64,000 nucleotides of DNA from Maribacter thermophilus (GTDB lineage: Bacteria; Bacteroidota; Bacteroidia; Flavobacteriales; Flavobacteriaceae), in NCBI RefSeq assembly GCF_001020565.1, contig NZ_LDAS01000001.1:1583985-1647984 (forward strand), written 5' to 3'. Under the pieces are notes generated by a model. It did not search any database. It saw nothing but the letters and a program-made list of their open reading frames with translations, and was not told the origin of the DNA. Position numbers and translations under genes: made by a program. Positions 29,280 through 39,272 of the stretch are shown one piece after another; the stretch's first letter is position 1, and every line of letters begins with the position of its first letter.

Positions 29280-32200
29280 TTATCTATATAAGGTAAAATG
29301 ACCTACATAACGAGTTTCCCTATCGGCAAGGGCATTTACCACGTACCAATAATCTCCAGACGGCAATTCTTTACCTTCATAGGTTCCATCCCAGTTACTT
29401 ACTTCGTTCAATATAGCGACCACCCTACCATATCTATCGTAGATCTTAACTTCTACGGTGTCAAAAAATTCACGGTTTTTGGGCGACCATACATCGTTTT
29501 CTCCATCACCGTCTGGTGTAAAGAAATTGGGTATCTCCAGCATACCGGTAAACTCAAAAGGCACTTCGACCTCTGCAACACACCCATTAGAGTCAACGAC
29601 ACGAACATTTACCGTACCACTATCATTGGTCGTATAGATAGTTTCCGCACCGTAAGATTGTCCGTTAAAGAAATATTCATAACCACCATATCCGCCTTCG
29701 GCAGAAGCCGTAAGTTCGTTTGGTCCGGTCTTTATTGCCGATAGGGTCAATGGATCATAACTATCTACCGTAAAATCTACCGAATTGGTACAACCGTTCT
29801 GATGATAGATATAAACGGTATGGTCTCCAGCTTGTAGATTACCCCATACATTTTCAACACCGGCGTTAGAGGTGATGGCATCTGTTGGATCTAATGGATC
29901 CAAAGCAAACATAAGATCATCCATATCTACACTTGCCAGCATTTGAATTGTTACAGTACTATTGGGGAAAATTCCCTCACAACCATATTGTATAACGGGC
30001 TCTGCGGTTAGATCTACCCCGATGCCTACAGTAATCAACTCAACCGTAGAACAAAGATTCGCATCTTGTACATGTATGGCGTATGACGCACCACCTTGTA
30101 AATTTTCAATTATTTGACCTGGTGTATACGGTGCAAATGTTCCTGTCCCCGTTTCATCCACAGGATCTATCATTTCTATCTTATATTCAAAATAAGGGGT
30201 CGGGCTTACCAACGGATCATTAAACGGTGTACCTCCAGTAATATTGAACGTTACGGTTCCATCATTGGCACCGATACACAATTCGGGAGTTGTTTGAATA
30301 TCCACTATCTGCAGAACATCCGGTTCTGTTACGGTAATATAATCCTTTTCAAAACAGCCGTTTTCATCTTGAATCAAAATCTCATAAGTACCTTGTGCAA
30401 GGTCTTCAAAAACATAGGTTCCCGGATTGGCAGGATCACTAAAGAACTCGTTGAAGTTAGGCTCAATGGCAAATTGAATTAAACCAACACCACCAGAAAG
30501 CACCTCAACAGTAATGGTTCCGTCCTCTTCTCCATTACAGGTAACGGGAGTGGAATCAGCATCAAAAGTTATGGGTTCCGGTCTAACAATTTCAAAAGGT
30601 CCAGCAATATCCATACAAGTACTACCACTAGTTACGGCAATATAGTAATCATCCCCTTCAGGAAGACCTTCAAAAGTACCGTTATCCTGTGGCCCCCTGA
30701 ATAAAGTTGCTGAAGGATCAGGATTAAACGCATCTACAGGATCACCGTTATATAGGTAGAAAATATCATCACCAACACCTCCGTTTACGAACGACTCTAT
30801 TCTACCATCCAATTCTGAAGCACAAGAAATATCATCCGGCAAATTTGGTAAAATGGTGATACCCGTAGCATTTGTCATCGTAATACCGTTAGACCTAACC
30901 GCTAAACATGTACTAAGCGCACTTGTCTTTCTTACATCAAATTGATACGTTATTCCCTGAACTCCAGTAATTAAAACCGATGTACCTGCCATCGGTAGCC
31001 ACCCTCCTACGGTCACACCGTTCTCTACTCTCATATACTCATAAGTATAGGATGGATCGGGATTTTCTATGGAGAGTCTCATTTCACCGTCTCCACCACA
31101 ACCCGGAACACGGGTCTGTACCAATAATGGCTCTATTGGCGGTGGTGGATCCACGTAATATGGTTCCGTTACATATAAACAATCAAAACTTGAAGAAACT
31201 TCTATCGCATACCAACCGGCACTAATGAACCCTCCACTGGCACCTACAAATGTTGGCGTATTCTGCAAACCACTTGCAGATGCTATATCGGTATTATCAT
31301 TACTGTTCAAGTACAACAATCTATAATTATAGCCTGCTCCAGGGAAACCTCCCGTAGCTCCTGCCGATGCCGTAGTCGCATCTCCGGTGGTAGGATCATA
31401 GGCCTCCAGAATCGCATTGTTTCCATTAGGACAATCCAACCCTTGTGGTTCTCTGATGCCTGCGTCTATTTGTGGAACCTCTTCCAATTCAATTTCAAAT
31501 GTACTAGAGCACAATTCCGAATCCCTAATCTGTACTTGATAAAATCCGAATGAAAGTCCGGTAAACTCGTTATTATTGGAATAAGGAGCTATTTCAGAGG
31601 TATAGGTGGCACCACCGTCCAAACTTAACATTAAACGATACTCATAAGGAGAATCGTCCCATCCACCTGTACCGGTAGCCTGTATTTCTCCACTATCGTT
31701 ACCACAACCAACATTACCGACCGAAGTTGCAGTTACCTGCAATACCCCATTAGGTGTTCTAATATTGGCTACATTACTATCATTTGAGCAATAAGGTTCA
31801 TCTACGGATACTACCTCTACAATGAAATTTCCACCAGGTAGGCCCGTAATTCTCGCAGGGTCGCCATTGACATCGGGGAAATTATTGGTATCAAAACTAC
31901 CACTTGCCAACGGGGTTGTTTTGGTTACATCGGAAGCTTCATATACATTATAATCATAAACACCGGAAAAGTCGGTTACTTCTATAAACAATTCTCCGTC
32001 ACTACTTCCAAAACAACTTACAGGTTTAGCCTCGGAAATAGAAATTGTAGGTAATTGTGGTTCTGCTACCGTATGTACTGGCATAGGATAAGTACACCCG
32101 CCAACGTTATCGATAACTTCAAACAAATAATCGCCTGAAGCTGGTAAATAAACATCCACAAAATTATCACCAGGATTGTTGGTATAATTTGGTACGGGTA

Positions 32201-35200
32201 CGGCAGAAACCGTCTGTATTGTAAAGTCGGTAGTACCTGTCACTTCAATTCGCACCCTCTCATCATCCCTACAATTTAATGGATCCACTTCTATGATAGA
32301 TGGCGTCACATCATCAGGTATCGCTATCGTAGGCACATCAAAAGTTGTTTGACACCCATTACCATCCATAGCATATACCGTAATATTTCTTGGACTACCA
32401 TTATCTATGATCTCGAAAGTATTGGATGTTTGGTAGTTTGAAAAACCGGTAATACTGTACTGATAACCAGCACCAACCGTACCCGGATCCACCACATTTA
32501 CCGTAATTACCGTTGAGCTATACCTATTGGCACCCGTCTCACAAGCAAAAGGAGGCGCAGATGCCGTAATTGAAAATGCAAGTGGCTCGGCAATCGTAAC
32601 CTCTACCTCATCTGTACAACCTTTGTCCGTAACCACCTGGGCAACATAATCCCCTGGAGTTAAATTCGTAAAAGACCCCGAGGTGTTTGTAAATAAAGGT
32701 GTTGGGCTTGGAGGCAATGGCAAAGTACCAGAATATAAATTATAAGCAGCAATACCATCTATATCGGTACCTGGAGACAAAGTTAGATTTATGCTACCAT
32801 CATCGGCACCATTACAGCTAATATCACTTTTTCCATCGTCAACGATTAAAGGGGCCGTAGGTATTGTACTTATAATATTATCAACTGTGACAGTACAATT
32901 ATTAGTACCGTCCGTAACTTGGTTATCGGTAACCAAAACTTGATATTCTCCAGCTCCGATTCCTGTAAAAACACCTGTGTTATTATTAGCAATATACGTT
33001 CCTAGGTTATCTTGCAGTTCATAATCGAAATCACCACTTCCTCCGTCGGCTTTAACAGTAATTATACCGTCCGGATCCGTACAAGTAGGTTCCGTTGTAA
33101 ATTTTCCTGAGGCCGATAGTTTTTGAAAAACCTCCGGTTCAGCAAAACCTTCACACCCATTAGCATCGATTACATCTACTCTATATACTCCAATACTACT
33201 TACTGTAAAAGTAGCTTCCCATCGGTTATCAGCTGCGTCAAAAACTCCAAACTGACTTACACCACCTAAAGTAAAATTAGGGGTATCTATATTTGCGGGC
33301 ATATACACATCAATAGTAAATGTTGCCGCTGTCACATCACATTGGTTACTTACGTCAAAGTCTGGTGCGGGCAATGGAGGATCTTCTGCAATTACCGCAG
33401 TAGAAATCTGGTATGCACAATTTCTAGAATCCCTGACCCATATGTCATAATTTATACCTGGAGCTATCGCACCTGGCAAGGATACGGTCGATGCCGTAGA
33501 AAAATCATCCGATGGATCTGCCGGTGTTAGCGTTCCATCCGTATCAACAGGTGAACCAGCAGGCACAAAAGCATATTCGTAAGGTGCACCGTCCGGTAAT
33601 GACCCTGCGCCAGATGAAGGATAAGGAGTTCCCCCACTTCCCCGAACCGTTAATTGCCCATCAGCATTACAATTGGCATTTATATTCTCTATAACATCTA
33701 TCCTTGGCATATTAAGTATAGCAACCGTAGAAGCGCCGTCAGAACAGTTTGTCCCATTATCATATACTAGAATGCTATACGCACCTTCAGGAACTTGATA
33801 TGAATATGTGAGATCCGGTCTTGTTTCGGATAAAAACAAATCACCCGTCTCTGTATTCCTTATTTCTATATCAAATGGCCCCACAGCCGATAACCCAGTA
33901 ATAGTATAAGTTAGATCCACTAAATTTCCGGGTATACAAGTGGCATTATCAATAGCCAAAGAAACGTCAAGATCCGTAGGCCCAGCTGGAACCTCTATCA
34001 CTTCTTCGTAAATACAATTAGTTGCCGTATCTACGACTTCAACGGTAAAGGTCTGTCCGAATTGGATACCACTAAAGCAATACCTTCTTATACCTGGGGC
34101 CAAAGAAGTATACGTATATGGTGGCAAAGAGCCATCCACCATACGAATATCAAATGGGCCAGTACCTCCCACTATATCTACGCAATACGTAAATCCGCCC
34201 GGAGTACAGATTAAAGGCAATGTAGTATTATCGGGCACTATATCTACGGTAGCACTTATAACCGTAACAACATCAATATCTCTACAACCCCTAGAATCTA
34301 AAGTGATAACCTGATATTGACCTGGTACAATATCATCATGATAAATATCAAGAGGATAGGTAGTGGATGCATCCGTTGTTACCCTTGTTATTTCTGTACC
34401 TAATAAATCTTCTACTATATAGGTATATTCGGGCACACCATCTGCAATACCTGTTATTTGGATACCCCCAGAAACAACACTGGCACTACAAGTGGCATCC
34501 AAAGGAGCTACGGTGGCATCTGGTGCCACAATAGGATCTGGATCTACTGTCACATCTACAATACCAGGTATTAAACATCCTCTGCTATCTTTTACCAAAT
34601 ACTCATAAGTACCAACGGACAACCCTGAATAAACCGTTTGTGAAGAAAACTCATAAGCACCATCGTCTCCAACGCCATAAGTTAAGCTTCCATCAGGGCC
34701 AAATTTTATTTCAAAAGGTGGAATACCTACAGTGGGATCTGGAATAATTTCTATAAATCCACTATTATCGTCTCCACAACTGGTTCCTGTTACATCATGT
34801 GTAGCTACAATACTAGTAGGCTGAACAAAAGTAATAGGTTCAGATATATCGGAACAGCCATTGCTATCCGTAACAGATACGGTATAATCACCGTGTTCAC
34901 CGAAAGGTACGGTATAATTAAAAGAGTCGGATGGTAATTGGAGATTTGTAGCCCCAGTAACGGCTACCCCATCTTTGTATATTGTATAAGAAGTGGTTGA
35001 TAAATCACTTATGTCCCCACCATTTACACTGATTCCTAAAGTACCATCTCCGCCACATGGTATTTCATCGATAATACTCAAACTTACATTAATCTGAGGC
35101 GGAACAGTAATAGAAACCTGATTGCGACAATTATTGTCATCTTGTACTTCTATGGTATATGTTCCGGGTACCAAACCATTAAAGGTAGGACTAGCCTGGA

Positions 35201-37973
35201 AAGCGCCATTATTAATTCGGTATACATGGCCTGTACCTCCACCTGTAGAAGAAACTGTCACAGACGCATTGTTTGCCGGAGAATAACATAAATCCGAACT
35301 CACAATATCTATTGTTGGAGGAATACGTTCTTCTAAATCAAAGGTAAATGAAGCTGTACAACCTTCGGAATCCTCTACTGTCAAAGTATATACATCGGAT
35401 GGATCTAAAATATCGGTAGGCTCCGTAAGGTTACCAAAAAATCGGCTCGATTTAGGACCAACAGTAATACCAGAAGGATATTCCAGAGTATATCTATTTC
35501 CTCCCCATCCTCCAGTAACTACAGCTTCGACCCGTCCTATGTTATTATTATCGCACGTCATCGGTGTAACAATACTTCCACTTAGGTCCAAAACAGTAGC
35601 TTCTTCTATATCAAAAGAAGCAGTATCCGTACAACCTGTATCCGCATCCGTTACCGTAATCGTATAGGTTCCTGCACCGGATAACGGCAAGTCTACCTCC
35701 GTATCGTTTTGAGGACCGCCAGAGTACAGTCCACCATTAATTTCGTAGGTATAGTTATTGGCAAAACCGTCTATTATAAAAGTTCCCGTACCATCAGTGG
35801 CACCATTACAAACCCTTAAATCACCACCAGATTTTACCCTAGCCCTTATAGAACTTATTACAGCAGGGCTAAAGCCTTCGGTATAGGTACAACCATTGTC
35901 ATCCGTTATTTGAAAAATATATGATGATGAAGTACTTAAACCTACAAATATGTTACTGGAGCCATTATCATGGATAATAGGACTTATTATAGAATAGTTT
36001 GCTATGGGCGCACTGGAAGTCGGCGTCAAGGTAACATCGGAAGTACCTGCGCTACAATTCACATTACTCTGAGCAAAATCAAGATCCGAAGGTGGATCTA
36101 CATCTAAAATCTCAATAGGTGTAAGCTCTAAACGACATCCGCCTCCATCACGTATTATTGGTGTATAAGTACCCGCAGCCAAACCAGAATAGGATGTAAC
36201 GCCTGAAAAGTTGACTCCATCGATACTAAATTCATACCCACTACCGGACCCTCCCGTAAAAGGGCCTACAAAATCTATCTGCCCACCAGTGGTACCGCCG
36301 CTACCATCACAGGTAACATCGGATATCTTTGTAGCCGAGCCGGTAATGACACCTACATTGGTAACGGTTACGGAAGGTAAGCTCATAGTACATTCGAAAC
36401 CACCTTGTTGATATCTAACCTCTATATCGTTATAAGTACCCGCAGCAACGGATATTTGTGGGGTTGTAACCCAAGGGTCTCCAGAATCTATTCTATAAGA
36501 TAGGTTATATCCCCTGGCATCGTTTATAGTAAAATCTATTTTAGCACCACCATTACTACACGTACCATCTATTCCAGTAACCGTGACATCTGGCGGTAAA
36601 AGCTCCTCTACATTAGAAGAAGCCGTTATAGTACAACCGTTACTATCGGTAATCAAAAAGTCATACGTACCGGGTGATGTAACGGTAAATGTTGTTGAGC
36701 CAGTATCCGTAGAGGGATCACCATAAGAAGGCTGAACCGCCCCCCCATTAACGGTAAAAGAATAGGGAGCAGAACCTCCACTGGTATTTACAATGATATC
36801 CACACTGGAAATGGTAGAACACCCAAAACTACTATTTACCTCGGTAGATGCGTCCAATGCGCTAATATCCGAACCAATAGTTATAGGATTACCAAAGGTA
36901 TCCAGATTTTGTCTTGGCGGATCTATTCCATTTAAAACGTCTCCTTGACATTGTTGGGTTTCCACTTGTACAATATACGTACCTGAACCTACCGCCGAAA
37001 AAGTATAGGTTTCATCTGGAATAAAAGCCGTAAACTCTTGCGCAATACCACTAGAGTTTAGTATGGTATACTTATAGGGACCAAGACCTGGAGTCGGGGT
37101 CACCGTAATGGTCCCCGTTTCTCCATAACAGGCAATATCCGTGAAATTAACGGATATATCCAAGCTTTTCTCTTCGATCACTATGGGCTCATAGGGATAT
37201 TCACAAGTATTGGGCGTATCTTTTAAACGAGCCTTTACCATATAGGTGCCAGGTGCCAAATTAGAAAAAATAGCACCTTGCCACGGACCATATCCACTAC
37301 CACTATCTATACTGAATTCATAAGCACTCGAAAGATTGGTAACCTGTATTCTTCCAGGTACATCACATATGTAATCTTGTTTAACATATGTCTGTGTAAT
37401 CGTACTTTTTTTAACCTTAAAGTAATAAATCTGTCCGTCGGCAACTACTCTATATTCGGCTCCGACAGTAGATGGTACACTACTTGCATCTAGATTAAAA
37501 GTTTGTCCAGTAGCTACCTGAGAGTAGCAAGAACCTGTATTTGGACAGTCCTCATTAATATCCGGAGAACAAGTACCCCCTAAAATTTGCCAAGAAACAG
37601 AACTATAGGGTCCCCCCGACAAACTTATAATACGGTCATCGTTATTTCCACACAAATTAAAACGTGCAACTGTAAAACCATTATCACTACAACCGACTTC
37701 TTCATCCGCCCCTTGTATAATAGTTGCGAACATAGGCGCCATTGCCAATTTCTTGTTGCTAACCAAAGTCTTTGAAACTGAATTTGACGAATCTGAGGCG
37801 TTGGACTCTTCTGATTTTACAGAAAGAGCACTATCAACCACTTTGTCGAATACAAAGTTTACCTCGTTAAGTAGTTTATTAATACTGGAGTCTGCAAGTG
37901 CCGTAGAGCCAACTACCGAAAGTAGTATCAGTAGTAGTACATACAGCGTCTTGCGCTGTTGTTTTGAATGCAT
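29280..37973 (-). CDS. giant SprB-repeat surface protein with T9SS type B sorting domain
   Basis: A 2897-residue secreted protein, probably a mobile or static cell-surface adhesin. The signal peptide (~residues 8-27, LYVLLLILLSVVGSTALA) is followed by a Ser/Asn-rich stretch. About 26 or more tandem Ig-like SprB/PKD-type modules of roughly 80-100 residues follow, each ending in a D-x-x-G-C motif (DSNGC, DDNGC, DSRGC, DANGC, DENGC). The last ~85 residues are a gliding-motility-associated type B C-terminal domain (IPNFFTPDGDGENDVW, VKIYDRYGRVV, SNWDGTYEGKELPSGDYWYVV) that would direct type IX secretion and surface attachment. The repeated Cys suggests many structural disulfides. Resembles F. johnsoniae SprB in architecture but is smaller; function as a gliding adhesin is inference. 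No SprCDF-like partners lie beside it. Confidence 0.9.
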   Translation of the reverse strand: MHSKQQRKTLYVLLLILLSVVGSTALADSSINKLLNEVNFVFDKVVDSALSVKSEESNASDSSNSVSKTLVSNKKLAMAPMFATIIQGADEEVGCSDNGFTVARFNLCGNNDDRIISLSGGPYSSVSWQILGGTCSPDINEDCPNTGSCYSQVATGQTFNLDASSVPSTVGAEYRVVADGQIYYFKVKKSTITQTYVKQDYICDVPGRIQVTNLSSAYEFSIDSGSGYGPWQGAIFSNLAPGTYMVKARLKDTPNTCEYPYEPIVIEEKSLDISVNFTDIACYGETGTITVTPTPGLGPYKYTILNSSGIAQEFTAFIPDETYTFSAVGSGTYIVQVETQQCQGDVLNGIDPPRQNLDTFGNPITIGSDISALDASTEVNSSFGCSTISSVDIIVNTSGGSAPYSFTVNGGAVQPSYGDPSTDTGSTTFTVTSPGTYDFLITDSNGCTITASSNVEELLPPDVTVTGIDGTCSNGGAKIDFTINDARGYNLSYRIDSGDPWVTTPQISVAAGTYNDIEVRYQQGGFECTMSLPSVTVTNVGVITGSATKISDVTCDGSGGTTGGQIDFVGPFTGGSGSGYEFSIDGVNFSGVTSYSGLAAGTYTPIIRDGGGCRLELTPIEILDVDPPSDLDFAQSNVNCSAGTSDVTLTPTSSAPIANYSIISPIIHDNGSSNIFVGLSTSSSYIFQITDDNGCTYTEGFSPAVISSIRARVKSGGDLRVCNGATDGTGTFIIDGFANNYTYEINGGLYSGGPQNDTEVDLPLSGAGTYTITVTDADTGCTDTASFDIEEATVLDLSGSIVTPMTCDNNNIGRVEAVVTGGWGGNRYTLEYPSGITVGPKSSRFFGNLTEPTDILDPSDVYTLTVEDSEGCTASFTFDLEERIPPTIDIVSSDLCYSPANNASVTVSSTGGGTGHVYRINNGAFQASPTFNGLVPGTYTIEVQDDNNCRNQVSITVPPQINVSLSIIDEIPCGGDGTLGISVNGGDISDLSTTSYTIYKDGVAVTGATNLQLPSDSFNYTVPFGEHGDYTVSVTDSNGCSDISEPITFVQPTSIVATHDVTGTSCGDDNSGFIEIIPDPTVGIPPFEIKFGPDGSLTYGVGDDGAYEFSSQTVYSGLSVGTYEYLVKDSRGCLIPGIVDVTVDPDPIVAPDATVAPLDATCSASVVSGGIQITGIADGVPEYTYIVEDLLGTEITRVTTDASTTYPLDIYHDDIVPGQYQVITLDSRGCRDIDVVTVISATVDIVPDNTTLPLICTPGGFTYCVDIVGGTGPFDIRMVDGSLPPYTYTSLAPGIRRYCFSGIQFGQTFTVEVVDTATNCIYEEVIEVPAGPTDLDVSLAIDNATCIPGNLVDLTYTITGLSAVGPFDIEIRNTETGDLFLSETRPDLTYSYQVPEGAYSILVYDNGTNCSDGASTVAILNMPRIDVIENINANCNADGQLTVRGSGGTPYPSSGAGSLPDGAPYEYAFVPAGSPVDTDGTLTPADPSDDFSTASTVSLPGAIAPGINYDIWVRDSRNCAYQISTAVIAEDPPLPAPDFDVSNQCDVTAATFTIDVYMPANIDTPNFTLGGVSQFGVFDAADNRWEATFTVSSIGVYRVDVIDANGCEGFAEPEVFQKLSASGKFTTEPTCTDPDGIITVKADGGSGDFDYELQDNLGTYIANNNTGVFTGIGAGEYQVLVTDNQVTDGTNNCTVTVDNIISTIPTAPLIVDDGKSDISCNGADDGSINLTLSPGTDIDGIAAYNLYSGTLPLPPSPTPLFTNTSGSFTNLTPGDYVAQVVTDKGCTDEVEVTIAEPLAFSITASAPPFACETGANRYSSTVITVNVVDPGTVGAGYQYSITGFSNYQTSNTFEIIDNGSPRNITVYAMDGNGCQTTFDVPTIAIPDDVTPSIIEVDPLNCRDDERVRIEVTGTTDFTIQTVSAVPVPNYTNNPGDNFVDVYLPASGDYLFEVIDNVGGCTYPMPVHTVAEPQLPTISISEAKPVSCFGSSDGELFIEVTDFSGVYDYNVYEASDVTKTTPLASGSFDTNNFPDVNGDPARITGLPGGNFIVEVVSVDEPYCSNDSNVANIRTPNGVLQVTATSVGNVGCGNDSGEIQATGTGGWDDSPYEYRLMLSLDGGATYTSEIAPYSNNNEFTGLSFGFYQVQIRDSELCSSTFEIELEEVPQIDAGIREPQGLDCPNGNNAILEAYDPTTGDATTASAGATGGFPGAGYNYRLLYLNSNDNTDIASASGLQNTPTFVGASGGFISAGWYAIEVSSSFDCLYVTEPYYVDPPPPIEPLLVQTRVPGCGGDGEMRLSIENPDPSYTYEYMRVENGVTVGGWLPMAGTSVLITGVQGITYQFDVRKTSALSTCLAVRSNGITMTNATGITILPNLPDDISCASELDGRIESFVNGGVGDDIFYLYNGDPVDAFNPDPSATLFRGPQDNGTFEGLPEGDDYYIAVTSGSTCMDIAGPFEIVRPEPITFDADSTPVTCNGEEDGTITVEVLSGGVGLIQFAIEPNFNEFFSDPANPGTYVFEDLAQGTYEILIQDENGCFEKDYITVTEPDVLQIVDIQTTPELCIGANDGTVTFNITGGTPFNDPLVSPTPYFEYKIEMIDPVDETGTGTFAPYTPGQIIENLQGGASYAIHVQDANLCSTVELITVGIGVDLTAEPVIQYGCEGIFPNSTVTIQMLASVDMDDLMFALDPLDPTDAITSNAGVENVWGNLQAGDHTVYIYHQNGCTNSVDFTVDSYDPLTLSAIKTGPNELTASAEGGYGGYEYFFNGQSYGAETIYTTNDSGTVNVRVVDSNGCVAEVEVPFEFTGMLEIPNFFTPDGDGENDVWSPKNREFFDTVEVKIYDRYGRVVAILNEVSNWDGTYEGKELPSGDYWYVVNALADRETRYVGHFTLYR

Positions 37974-37992
37974 AGGTTAAGTAGAGTTTGGT

Positions 37993-38030
37993 AAGAACAA
38001 TGGCGCTCTTGGGGTGACACTATTGTTCTT
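37993..38030. repeat. inverted repeat in the divergent adhesin/PQQ dehydrogenase spacer
   Basis: Perfect 9-bp arms AAGAACAAT and ATTGTTCTT separated by 20 bp. It begins 19 bp upstream of the adhesin start, so it would lie in that gene's leader RNA or at its promoter. Could be a regulator-binding site or an RNA hairpin. Confidence 0.5.
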
Positions 38031-38110
38031 TGTGTAATTATTTATACTTATATTTTTCTGTTTATCTTTAAAAAATCATTTACCATATAACATACATCTA
38101 ACGTCATATT

Positions 38111-39232
38111 ATGAATAAAAGTGTATTCTTAGTCCTTTTTTTTATTGTATTGCTAAATTCATCTTGCGCTCAAAACCCTGAAAATAAGGTTTCTAGCATA
38201 GACAATCCTCCTTATACCAGTGAGTTGTTCGTCGATGATCTGCAAATTCCATGGGGTTTCACATTCTTACCGGATGGAAGTATGTTGATTACGGAAAAAT
38301 CTGGTGAGATTATTCATTTTGCAAACGGAACAAAAACAAAAATTTCCAATGTACCCGAAGTATACCAAAGAGGACAAGGAGGTTTATTGGATATAGAAAT
38401 TCATCCCAATTACAAAGAAAACGGTTGGATCTATATTTCATATGCATCTACGGATGGGGCAGAAAAAGGAGGGCATACGGCCATTATGCGGGCCAAATTA
38501 AAAGACAATGCACTGGTTCAACAACAAGTGCTGTACAAAGCCTCTCCCAATACGACCAAGGGACAGCATTTTGGCTCAAGAATTGTTTTTGACGATCACG
38601 GCTATCTATTCTTTTCTATAGGAGAAAGAGGGGAACGCGATGTAAACCCACAAGATATAACTAGGGACGGTGGTAAAATTTATAGAATTTATGACGACGG
38701 AAGAATTCCCGAAGACAACCCTTTTGTACATGAGGCCGGTGCCAAAACAGCCATTTATAGCTACGGCCATAGAAACCCACAAGGTCTTGTTAAACACCCT
38801 GAAACAGGTGAGATATGGGACAATGAGCACGGCCCCAGAGGTGGTGATGAAATCAATATTATTAAGAAAGGTGCCAATTATGGGTGGCCATTAGTAACTT
38901 ATGGCATTAATTATAGTGGCACCCCGATAACCGACAAAACCAAAATGGAAGGAACGGAACAACCAATACATTATTGGGTGCCATCGATAGCACCAAGCGG
39001 TATGGCCTTTATTACATCGGATGCATATGATGGTTGGCAAGGAAGTCTTCTGGTGGGGTCATTGGCCTTTCAATACCTTGAACGTTTAGAGCTAAAAGGA
39101 AATCAAGTAATAAAACGAGAGAAACTTTTGGATGGTAAAGGTCGAGTACGTGTAGTAAAACAAGGCCCTGACGGGCTTATATATGTGGGTGTAGAAGGTA
39201 AGGGCATCTACAGATTGTTACCAAAGAAATAA
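38111..39232 (+). CDS. PQQ-dependent sugar dehydrogenase family lipoprotein
   Basis: Probable periplasmic or surface soluble aldose sugar dehydrogenase of the glucose/sorbosone dehydrogenase (GSDH, YliI/Asd) family, using PQQ. The 373-residue protein starts with a type II signal peptide ending NSSC. The six-bladed propeller signature elements are present: IPWGFTFLPDGSMLITEKSG, GQGGLLDIEIHPNY, YISYAS, QHFGSRIVFDDHGYLFFSIG, GHRNPQGLV, NEHGPRGGDEIN, YGWPLVTYG, and a closing DGLIYVG. The catalytic His is likely the one in GQHFGSR. Not obviously linked to its neighbours: it is divergent from the adhesin and convergent on murQ, sharing the hairpin between them. Some members oxidise other substrates. 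Confidence 0.9.
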   Translation: MNKSVFLVLFFIVLLNSSCAQNPENKVSSIDNPPYTSELFVDDLQIPWGFTFLPDGSMLITEKSGEIIHFANGTKTKISNVPEVYQRGQGGLLDIEIHPNYKENGWIYISYASTDGAEKGGHTAIMRAKLKDNALVQQQVLYKASPNTTKGQHFGSRIVFDDHGYLFFSIGERGERDVNPQDITRDGGKIYRIYDDGRIPEDNPFVHEAGAKTAIYSYGHRNPQGLVKHPETGEIWDNEHGPRGGDEINIIKKGANYGWPLVTYGINYSGTPITDKTKMEGTEQPIHYWVPSIAPSGMAFITSDAYDGWQGSLLVGSLAFQYLERLELKGNQVIKREKLLDGKGRVRVVKQGPDGLIYVGVEGKGIYRLLPKK

Positions 39233-39239
39233 TAAATAA

Positions 39240-39272
39240 AAAGGGTGTTCATTTAATTTTGAACACCCTTTT
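39240..39272 (-). terminator. terminator overlapping the murQ stop codon
   Basis: 11-bp stem AAAGGGTGTTC/GAACACCCTTT with a 10-nt loop. On the minus strand it is followed by TTTTATTTATT and so serves murQ best; on the plus strand the T-tail is short but could help the PQQ dehydrogenase gene. The murQ stop codon (39253-39255) lies inside the loop. Confidence 0.75.

Noticed and set aside
29280-37973. Tandem repeats as a possible CRISPR or satellite array
   Set aside because: The repetition is at protein level with diverged codons and module length near 250-300 bp; no short identical repeats with unique spacers.
29298-37980. Several plus-strand open frames of 60-150 codons inside the adhesin gene
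   Set aside because: They are shadows of the repetitive coding sequence; none shows a family motif or a plausible start context.
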